From assembly GCA_900315105.1 (NCBI GenBank), contig OMXX01000011.1, positions 14,625-78,624 on the forward strand: a stretch of 64,000 bases of DNA, given 5' to 3'. Numbering within the stretch: position 1 is the stretch's first letter; every line of letters starts with the position of its first letter. The translations under genes were made by a program, and so were the position numbers. The notes under the pieces were generated by a model, which was not told the DNA's origin, made no database searches, and was given only the letters and a program-made list of their open reading frames with translations. Shown here one piece after another: positions 36,071 to 42,550 of the stretch. This DNA comes from an uncultured Prevotellaceae bacterium. Its GTDB lineage: Bacteria > Bacteroidota > Bacteroidia > Bacteroidales > Bacteroidaceae.

Positions 36071-37228
36071 TTATTTTTTTCTCCAGAAGTTATAGCCCAC
36101 ATAGATATTGAGCTGTCCGAATATATTATCAGCACGGAGCTTGTCCTGATGATAGTGGTAGGTATGGTAAATGGCACTTGCTCCGGCAAACCATTTTGCA
36201 TTGTTCCATACCAGTCCGAGGCGTACCGTACCATCAAAGGTGAAGTTATTGATTTTGAAATCCTTAACCATATTCTCAAGCGATGGATTGTATGTATCTC
36301 CTTGTGACCACATATAAGACAAAGAACCTAACATCTGGGCTCCGAAGAGCCAGTTCTTGGCAAACACCCAGTTGTATCCGTATCCTACTGACAGAGGCAC
36401 GCTTCGATAACTCATCTTATTGAACACCAAGGCTGAGTCATTGATCATATATCGCTCATCGCCCTTGACCCTTTTCTTCACCTGCTTCTTAAAAGCCGCC
36501 CAATCCATCGATACGCTGCATCGGTTGTAGCCTGTTCCGAATATCCAAGAGCCAGCATTCTTAAGCTGTCGGTTGGTTTGGTTGAAGGCTGCCTGATGCG
36601 AGTATTTTCGTTTGTTCAGGACATAATACGCATTGACTGACCTGATGTTGATATCGAGACCATCTATCTCCATGCCTTCCAGCATATCGGTGGCATCATG
36701 TTCGCCATTCTGCATTGACCGTAGCGTATAACCGTCGCCGAGCTTTCGGTAAACGAGGTCAACGGCTATTGCAGGCGTATATAACGTTGTATTAATATCA
36801 ATATGCTTAGAGCTCAGATTAATAGTATTCACATTGAATACATATCCAAAGAAAAGCCATCTCCAACCCAGAAAAGGTCCCAGTTTCAGTTTTCTGGAAG
36901 GAGCAAACGAAACCACATGTTCATCCTCACCTTCTATAGTGAAATAGTCATCGGTAAGGGTTGTCTGCGCCATAACAGTGAAGTTATATAGTTGTGGCTC
37001 GATATACATTGTGTCCGGCTCTGCAGTAAAGAAACCGAAAACGTTTTTGCAAGCCCTGCCAAACCAACATCCTTTCTTCTTCTCTGGTTGTAAGGCATCC
37101 GATACCGCTGCATCAGCAACGATTTCATCGGAACCTGGGGTGTCATAAACAGAAACGCTGTCTGTCTGTGCATAAACACCAAGTGTCATACACATTAATA
37201 TATATATAGCAAACCCGCGTCTCTTCAT
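36071..37228 (-). CDS. DUF4421 outer-membrane-type protein
   Basis: A 385-aa protein with signal peptide MKRRGFAIYILMCMTLGVYAQ. It contains the DUF4421 landmarks LKLGPFLGWRWLFFGYVFNV, YTPAIAVDLVYRK and a run of amphipathic strands up to NIYVGYNFWRKK, consistent with an outer-membrane beta-barrel. Function is unknown. Spacing of 24 bp on both sides places it in the envelope operon between the oxidoreductase and DUF1460 genes. Confidence 0.85.
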   Translation of the reverse strand: MKRRGFAIYILMCMTLGVYAQTDSVSVYDTPGSDEIVADAAVSDALQPEKKKGCWFGRACKNVFGFFTAEPDTMYIEPQLYNFTVMAQTTLTDDYFTIEGEDEHVVSFAPSRKLKLGPFLGWRWLFFGYVFNVNTINLSSKHIDINTTLYTPAIAVDLVYRKLGDGYTLRSMQNGEHDATDMLEGMEIDGLDINIRSVNAYYVLNKRKYSHQAAFNQTNRQLKNAGSWIFGTGYNRCSVSMDWAAFKKQVKKRVKGDERYMINDSALVFNKMSYRSVPLSVGYGYNWVFAKNWLFGAQMLGSLSYMWSQGDTYNPSLENMVKDFKINNFTFDGTVRLGLVWNNAKWFAGASAIYHTYHYHQDKLRADNIFGQLNIYVGYNFWRKK

Positions 37229-37252
37229 TTATATATAAAACACAATCTCTTT

Positions 37253-38236
37253 TTAGAATTTCCCAAGAATCCTATCCATAACCCAATTGGTCGGCGTTGC
37301 AGATACGCTTGTACACTTACAATGAGCTGTACCTTGCAAAGTCTCTACAACATTCTGGATGAGTGGCAGCTGCACACACTTAGGATTGGGAACTGTTATC
37401 TTCTGATTACCACTTGATGTGATAAGCTCTATCGGCTGATAGTCGAATATGGAGAATGACACCATACCTTTATCACCGATGACCTCTATTCGGTCTTCTC
37501 TTGCAGATTCGTGTCCTACGAAGCACCACGAACCACTACCAGGAAGTCCACTTTCAAAACGGAAGCAGGCACTTACCGTATCTTCTGCCGTATAGAGTTT
37601 TCCCCTGTTGGCTGAATACCCTTCCGCATGGGTAATGACACCGAACATATACTGGAGCATATCCAACTGATGAGGCGCAAGATCATAGAAATAGCCACCT
37701 CCTGCAATATCCGGCTGTAATCGCCAAGGGCGCTTTTCCTTTGAATCATAGTCAAGTTCGCGTGGTGGGACGGAGAATCGTATCTGCACATTGATAACCT
37801 CTCCTATCCTACCCGACTCCACCATGTTCTTCACCTCAAGGAAATAAGGGAGGTATCGACGATAGTATGCCACGAAGCATGGAACACCTGTAATCTGGCT
37901 CACATGATTCACACGGGCACAATCATCATAGGAAGCCGCAAGCGGTTTCTCCACATAGACAGGCTTGCCCGCGTGCATTGCCATGATGGCATAGGTAGCA
38001 TGGGATGATGGAGGCGTTGCGATATAGACGGCATTCACATTGGGATCATCAACAAGAGCCTGGGCATCTGTGTACCACTTGGCAATGTCGTGACGCTCTG
38101 CATAGGAGCGTGCCTTCTGCGCATTACGGCTCATCACCGCTACTACACGCGAGCCCGGCACTTCGTTGAATGCCGGGCCACTTTTTATCTCTGTCACCTC
38201 ACCGCAACCGATGAAGCCCCAGTTTATCTGTTTCAT
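37253..38236 (-). CDS. Gfo/Idh/MocA family oxidoreductase
   Basis: A 327-aa protein with Rossmann motif WGFIGCGEVTEIKSG, IATPPSSHATYAI and the classical EKP motif YVEKPLAASYDDC; the C-terminal domain shows GGYFYDLAPHQLDMLQY. NAD(P)-dependent sugar or inositol oxidoreductase of unknown substrate. Its ATG overlaps the stop of the OmpH-like gene by one base, indicating translational coupling, an odd partner for a cytosolic enzyme. It is only distantly similar to the Gfo/Idh/MocA protein at 15492. Confidence 0.9.
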   Translation of the reverse strand: MKQINWGFIGCGEVTEIKSGPAFNEVPGSRVVAVMSRNAQKARSYAERHDIAKWYTDAQALVDDPNVNAVYIATPPSSHATYAIMAMHAGKPVYVEKPLAASYDDCARVNHVSQITGVPCFVAYYRRYLPYFLEVKNMVESGRIGEVINVQIRFSVPPRELDYDSKEKRPWRLQPDIAGGGYFYDLAPHQLDMLQYMFGVITHAEGYSANRGKLYTAEDTVSACFRFESGLPGSGSWCFVGHESAREDRIEVIGDKGMVSFSIFDYQPIELITSSGNQKITVPNPKCVQLPLIQNVVETLQGTAHCKCTSVSATPTNWVMDRILGKF

Positions 38237-38856
38237 TACTTTTTCTTCTCGTCCTTAGAAGATGCCTTTGAAAGGTCTGTCTTCTTGTAAGCCTTGTTAA
38301 GACCTGCAACCACCTGAGTAGTGATGTCAAGAGCCTTATCACCGTATAGGATGTTGTCACCCTGCTTTGTTAGAATGAGAGAGTACTTCTTGTCCTTGTT
38401 ATATACAGCGAGAAAATGCTGAATAGAGTCGCGGAGAGCCTTGTTGAACTTCTCTGTCTCGCCCTGGAACTCAGCACCGAGACGCTGCTGAAGACCTTCA
38501 AGGTCTGCCTGCTGCTTCTGAAGACCTGCCTGAATCTGGCGAGCCTGCTGCTCTGTATAGGCATTCTGCTGAAGCTTCTGCTGGAAATTAGCAGCCGCAT
38601 TCTGAAGAGCGTTTCCCTTCTGCTGAAGTGTTGACTGGATATTCTGACTCTTCTTCTCGAGGATGAGAGTATAGTCCTTGCAGAACTGGTACTGGCTCAT
38701 AATAGAGTCAACCTCAACAAAACCGATTTTAAGTTCTACAGGAGCTGTCTGTGAAGAGGCTGCTGCCTCTGGCTGCTGGTTAGACTTATCGCATGATGTG
38801 AATGATACGGCGAGAGCTGCTACAGCCATAGCCGATGTGAAAACCTTCTTATTCAT
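38236..38856 (-). CDS. OmpH/Skp-like periplasmic chaperone lipoprotein
   Basis: A 206-aa protein beginning MNKKVFTSAMAVAALAVSFTSC, a probable lipoprotein signal (Cys after FTS). The mature part starts with a Gln/Ala/Ser-rich linker, then IGFVEVDSIMSQYQF and a long Gln-rich coiled coil (residues about 70-150), ending with the OmpH closing strand YSLILTKQGDNILYGDKALDIT. Skp/OmpH family proteins hold unfolded outer-membrane proteins. It is the first gene of the four-gene envelope operon. Confidence 0.9.
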   Translation of the reverse strand: MNKKVFTSAMAVAALAVSFTSCDKSNQQPEAAASSQTAPVELKIGFVEVDSIMSQYQFCKDYTLILEKKSQNIQSTLQQKGNALQNAAANFQQKLQQNAYTEQQARQIQAGLQKQQADLEGLQQRLGAEFQGETEKFNKALRDSIQHFLAVYNKDKKYSLILTKQGDNILYGDKALDITTQVVAGLNKAYKKTDLSKASSKDEKKK

Positions 38857-38895
38857 TTCTTTTTTATATCTGTTTTTGTTCTGATTGCATTAATT

Positions 38896-39018
38896 TTAGG
38901 TAAAAAATGAGGTGATTTGGAAATATTTCAGTACTTTTGCATGCTGATATTCCATTTCAGGTGCTTCTTCGCACCAGAAAACAAGAGTGTGTAGCTCGAA
39001 GAACTGCGCCCGTTTCAT
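38896..39018 (-). CDS. Candidate 40-aa leader ORF upstream of the OmpH-like gene
   Basis: Directly after the minus-strand -7 box TATCTTTG (complement of 39030-39037) an ATG at 39018 opens a 40-codon frame ending in TAA at 38896, 40 bp before the OmpH-like ATG. The peptide reads MKRAQFFELHTLVFWCEEAP then continues EMEYQHAK... with a normal amino-acid mix. It would be the first frame on the operon's mRNA. It could be a small protein, a leader peptide or chance; nothing in the sequence decides this. Confidence 0.35.
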   Translation of the reverse strand: MKRAQFFELHTLVFWCEEAPEMEYQHAKVLKYFQITSFFT

Positions 39019-39029
39019 GTTTTCGGGTG

Positions 39030-39037
39030 CAAAGATA
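39030..39037 (-). promoter_or_regulatory. -7 box of the OmpH-like envelope operon
   Basis: The minus strand reads TATCTTTG, giving a leader of about 170 nt that would contain the 40-codon frame at 38896-39018. A plus-strand TACTTTTG at 38932-38939 may serve pepD. Confidence 0.6.
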
Positions 39038-39076
39038 AGAAAAATATTCGTAAATCATACATAATTATTATTAATA

Positions 39077-40528
39077 ATGAATAAAAATAAATTAAATCCT
39101 GCATGTGTGTTTGAGCAATTTGCAAAAATCAACACTATTCCCCGCCCTTCAAAGCATGAGGAGAAGATGATTGCATTTCTGAAAGAATTTGGTGAGAGCC
39201 GTGGTCTTGAGACTATCGTTGACGAAACTGGCAACGTACTTATCCGCAAAAATGCGACTCCTGGCTATGAGAACAGGGAGACTATCATCCTTCAGAGCCA
39301 CATGGATATGGTATGTGAAAAACTGCCAGAATGCACTATTGATTTCAACAACGATCCTATAGAGACATATATTGATGGAGAATGGCTCCGTGCAAAGGGC
39401 ACCACACTTGGTGCTGACGATGGTATCGGTATCGCAATGGAACTTGCCTTGCTTGATTCTAACGACATAGAGCATGGTCCTATCGAATGCGTTTTCACTC
39501 GTGACGAAGAGACAGGCCTGACAGGTGCCGAGGGCATGAAGGCTGGTTTTATGACAGGTTCTATGCTTATCAATCTCGACTCTGAGGATGAGGGACAGAT
39601 ATTCGTGTCATGTGCTGGAGGCAAGCGAACTCAGGCTATTTTCAGACCGAAATACGAGGAGAATGTAAATGGTGTCTTCTATATGAAGATTGGCGTGAAC
39701 TCACTCACAGGCGGTCATTCAGGCGATGACATCAACAAAAAACGCGCAAATGCCGTTAAGTTGCTTGTACGCTTCATATATCAGGAAATGGAGAAGGGAA
39801 CGGTTCGTCTTGGCACACTCAAGGCAGGCGGTCTTCATAATGCTATTCCCCGTGACGGCGAGATGACTATTGCTGTTCCTTTTGCCCAGAAAGAGCAGAT
39901 ACGTGCAGATTTCAATATTTTCGTATCTGACGTTGAAGAGGAATTCCATGTTACAGAACCAAGTATCAATATGTATATGGAATCAACTGAGGCAGAGTCT
40001 CTTATGACTGAAGATGACAGCCGTAGAATCATCCTTGCACTTCAAGGCGTTGATAATGGAATTATGTCAATGTGTCAGGATCAGGCTATCGAATGGCTTG
40101 TAGAGACCTCAAGCAACCTTGCAAGTGCGAAGACACAGGAAGACGGTTCTGTCATCGTTACCACTTCACAGCGCTCAAACGTGATGTCTGCTTTGGATAA
40201 CATGTGTGCTACGGTTCGTGCCGTATTCCAATTAGCAGGTGCAGAGGTAGATACAGGCGAGGGCTATCCTGCATGGAAGATGAATCCTAACAGTCGTTTG
40301 ACAAAGATTGTCGTTGATACCTACAAAGAACTTTTCGATAAGGAGCCAAAGGTTCTCGGAATTCATGCAGGACTGGAATGCGGTCTCTTTGCCGAGCGAT
40401 ATCCGAACCTCGACATGGTGAGCATGGGTCCAACGCTTCGCGGAGTACATTCACCTGACGAGCGTCTGCTCATCCTAACCGTAGATATGGTTTGGCGACA
40501 TCTGCTTGAGATACTAAAGAAAGCGTAG
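39077..40528 (+). CDS. pepD: Aminoacyl-histidine dipeptidase (M20C, PepD-like)
   Basis: The 483-aa cytosolic metallopeptidase shows ILQSHMDMVCEK (zinc His and the downstream Asp), TTLGADDGIGIAMEL (bridging Asp), TRDEETGLTGAEGMK (catalytic and zinc Glu), LDSEDEGQIFVSCAGG and HAGLECGLF near the C-terminus with the last zinc ligand. It hydrolyses Xaa-His and other dipeptides, consistent with an amino-acid-fermenting gut anaerobe. Start chosen at the first ATG. It is followed by an 11-bp periodic array. Confidence 0.95.
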   Translation: MNKNKLNPACVFEQFAKINTIPRPSKHEEKMIAFLKEFGESRGLETIVDETGNVLIRKNATPGYENRETIILQSHMDMVCEKLPECTIDFNNDPIETYIDGEWLRAKGTTLGADDGIGIAMELALLDSNDIEHGPIECVFTRDEETGLTGAEGMKAGFMTGSMLINLDSEDEGQIFVSCAGGKRTQAIFRPKYEENVNGVFYMKIGVNSLTGGHSGDDINKKRANAVKLLVRFIYQEMEKGTVRLGTLKAGGLHNAIPRDGEMTIAVPFAQKEQIRADFNIFVSDVEEEFHVTEPSINMYMESTEAESLMTEDDSRRIILALQGVDNGIMSMCQDQAIEWLVETSSNLASAKTQEDGSVIVTTSQRSNVMSALDNMCATVRAVFQLAGAEVDTGEGYPAWKMNPNSRLTKIVVDTYKELFDKEPKVLGIHAGLECGLFAERYPNLDMVSMGPTLRGVHSPDERLLILTVDMVWRHLLEILKKA

Positions 40529-40536
40529 AGGGTGAT

Positions 40537-40665
40537 TCCGTTGCAGGTCCGTTACAAGTCCGTTGTAAATCCGTTATAAGTCCAATAATCCTCTGCTATT
40601 CCTCTGCTACTATAGCGGAGAAATAGCAGACAACAAACAGAGGCATAGCAGAGGATTAACGGCAG
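40537..40665. repeat. 11-bp periodic array 5 (twelve positions in register)
   Basis: CG occurs at 40539, 40550, 40561 and 40572 (TCCGTT units); the register continues through CCAAT (40583) and CTCTGCT units (40594, 40605), returns as CG at 40616, then CA in GCAG/ACAG units at 40627, 40638 and 40649, and CG again at 40660. That is twelve steps of exactly 11 bp with changing content. The CCTCTGCTAT units pair with later ATAGCAGAGG, so the pepD 3' transcript would form a hairpin. It starts 11 bp after the pepD stop codon. Confidence 0.95.
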
Positions 40666-40755
40666 ATTCGCGACAAATCATTGATGATTGTTGATTATTT
40701 CGAAGAAAAAACAACATTTTTCAATTCGAAACTTTCTTTTCTCAATAATTATTCA

Positions 40756-40763
40756 TACCTTTG
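40756..40763 (+). promoter_or_regulatory. -7 box upstream of the ThiE-like gene
   Basis: TACCTTTG, with TTTC at 40733-40736 as a possible -33 box 19 bp upstream. A second candidate box, TAATTTTG, is at 40801-40808. A 15-codon frame lies between the first box and the gene. Confidence 0.65.
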
Positions 40764-40774
40764 CATCCGAATAT

Positions 40775-40822
40775 ATGAAAAAGTGCATTAGTTTTTTGGC
40801 TAATTTTGCACAAAGAAATTAG
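40775..40822 (+). CDS. Candidate 15-aa leader peptide
   Basis: An ATG 12 bp after the -7 box opens MKKCISFLANFAQRN and stops at TAG, 9 bp before the ThiE-like ATG. Short frames like this can be translational leaders. No regulatory codon run is evident, so the call is tentative. Confidence 0.25.
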   Translation: MKKCISFLANFAQRN

Positions 40823-40831
40823 ACACAAAGG

Positions 40832-41437
40832 ATGAAACTGGTCATATTAACCCAACCCAAATTCTTTGTTGAGGAGGACAAGATAATAACTGCCCTTTTC
40901 GATGAAGGTATGGATATACTTCACTTACAAAAGCCGGATTCTGAACCGGTTTACTGCGAGCGACTGCTTTCCCTATTGCCAAACGACTGCTATTCCAAGA
41001 TACGTGTGCATGAACATTACTATCTCAAGCAGGAATTTGACCTTAAAGGTATTCATATCGACAATCCTGACACACCGACACCAGAAGCTTTCAAGCGACA
41101 TGTAACACGCAGCACATATCGCATCAGCGACCTGAAAGAGATGAAGAAAACGTGTGACTATGTTTGTCTTCACTCGCTGTTCGACAGCCTCCATAACGAT
41201 GTCAAGGCTTCTCTCAGCATTCAGGAGATGGAATTGGCTCGCGATAAAGGTCTTATAGACAAGCACGTATACGCCTTGGGCGGAATGAGCATCGACAATA
41301 TCAAGATGGCCAAGGAACTAGGTTTCGGCGGTGTTTGTATATGCGGAGACCTTTGGAATCGTTTCAGCATTCAGCATGAACTGAACTTCAAGGAACTGAT
41401 TGAGCATTTCCGCAAGCTGCGCAAAGCGGTAAACTGA
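40832..41437 (+). CDS. Thiamine-phosphate synthase-like protein (ThiE/TenI superfamily)
   Basis: A 201-aa TIM-barrel protein with MKLVILTQPKFF, MDILHLQKP, KIRVHEHY, IHIDNPDTPTP, CLHSLFDS, VYALGGMSIDNIKMAKELGF and GGVCICGDLW. Compared with ThiE, the usual HLGQ(E/D)D is absent (IHIDNPD) and the pyrophosphate-binding Arg/Lys pattern is altered, so it may be a TenI-type paralogue rather than an active thiamine-phosphate synthase. No THI-box riboswitch is visible upstream, and no other thiamine gene adjoins. It is 49 bp before prs and may be cotranscribed with it. Confidence 0.75.
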   Translation: MKLVILTQPKFFVEEDKIITALFDEGMDILHLQKPDSEPVYCERLLSLLPNDCYSKIRVHEHYYLKQEFDLKGIHIDNPDTPTPEAFKRHVTRSTYRISDLKEMKKTCDYVCLHSLFDSLHNDVKASLSIQEMELARDKGLIDKHVYALGGMSIDNIKMAKELGFGGVCICGDLWNRFSIQHELNFKELIEHFRKLRKAVN

Positions 41438-41486
41438 TCAGACAGTAAAGATTAAAGAAACTATAATTATAAATCATAAAATCTCA

Positions 41487-42425
41487 ATGACAGACAAAGA
41501 TTCCTTTATGGTATTTTCAGGCACAGCTACTCGCTACCTCGCAGAGAAGATTTGTGCCAGTCTTGGTTGCAAACTCGGCAATCTACAGATAACGAAGTTC
41601 TCTGACGGTGAGTTTGCTGTTTCATACGAGGAGAGCATCCGTGGCCGCGATGTGTTCCTCGTACAGAGCACATTCCCAAGCTCTGACAATCTCATGGAGC
41701 TTCTGCTTATGATTGATGCAGCAAAGCGTGCCTCTGCCCGTCAGATTATCGCCGTAATGCCTTATTTCGGCTGGGCTCGTCAGGATCGTAAGGACAAACC
41801 ACGTGTCAGCATCGGTGCAAAGCTCGTGGCAGATCTTCTGAGCGTAGCAGGCATTGACCGTCTTATCACCATGGATCTTCATGCTGACCAGATTCAGGGA
41901 TTCTTCGACGTACCTGTTGACCATCTCTATGGCTCAGGCGTCATTCTCCCTTATATCGAGAACCTGAAGCTCGAGAACCTCGTAATCGCAAGTCCAGACG
42001 TTGGTGGAGCTAAGCGTGCAAAGTCATTCGCCAAGTATCTTGACTGCCCTCTCGTGCTCTGCAACAAGACACGTGCTCGTGCCAATGTTATCGAGAGCAT
42101 GCAGATTATCGGTGACGTAAAGGGCAAGGATGTTGTCATTGTTGACGATATGGTAGATACAGCCGGCACAATCACTAAGGCAGCCGACATAATGATGGAA
42201 GCAGGTGCCCGCACAGTACGTGCATGCGCAAGCCATTGTGTAATGTCAGGTCCTGCAAGTGAGCGTGTACAGGAATCTGCCCTTGAGGAGATTGTATTTA
42301 CTGATTCTATCCCTTACGCTAATCGTTGCGCAAAGGTTAAGCAGCTCAGCGTTGCCGATATGTTTGCCGAGACTATCCGTCGCGTCATCAACAATGAAAG
42401 CATAAGCAACCAGTACCTCATATAA
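41487..42425 (+). CDS. prs: Ribose-phosphate pyrophosphokinase (PRPP synthetase)
   Basis: The 312-aa enzyme has SDGEFAVSYEESIRGRDVFL, the flexible-loop Arg region PYFGWARQDRKDKPRVSIG, the metal-binding TMDLHADQIQGFF and the PRPP loop VVIVDDMVDTAGTITKAA. It makes PRPP from ribose-5-phosphate and ATP for nucleotide, His and Trp synthesis. Length and motifs are canonical. Confidence 0.97.
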   Translation: MTDKDSFMVFSGTATRYLAEKICASLGCKLGNLQITKFSDGEFAVSYEESIRGRDVFLVQSTFPSSDNLMELLLMIDAAKRASARQIIAVMPYFGWARQDRKDKPRVSIGAKLVADLLSVAGIDRLITMDLHADQIQGFFDVPVDHLYGSGVILPYIENLKLENLVIASPDVGGAKRAKSFAKYLDCPLVLCNKTRARANVIESMQIIGDVKGKDVVIVDDMVDTAGTITKAADIMMEAGARTVRACASHCVMSGPASERVQESALEEIVFTDSIPYANRCAKVKQLSVADMFAETIRRVINNESISNQYLI

Positions 42426-42427
42426 TT

Positions 42428-42543
42428 AAGTGAAAAGTTAAAAGTTAAGAGTGAAGAATTTGAATTACATTGATTGCGAAAAGACGATTGACGGCCTTTA
42501 ACTGCAAGACAAACTCAAATTCTTCACTCTTCACTTTTCACTT
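42428..42543. repeat. Heptad inverted repeat between prs and uvrA
   Basis: The left arm (42428-42463) is a 7-bp-periodic array (GTGAAAA, GTTAAAA, GTTAAGA, GTGAAGA, ATTTGA); the right arm (42515-42543) is its inverted complement but one heptad shorter (29 against 36 nt). The stem ends 7 bp before the uvrA ATG, so it could act as the prs transcript end or mask uvrA translation initiation. Confidence 0.85.
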
Positions 42544-42550
42544 CCCTGAT

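Noticed and set aside
40529..40831. THI-box riboswitch upstream of the ThiE-like gene
   Set aside because: The conserved CTGAGA and ACCTGA(T) blocks are not found.
42470..42550. N-terminal extension of UvrA
   Set aside because: It translates the heptad inverted repeat; family proteins start at the equivalent of 42551.
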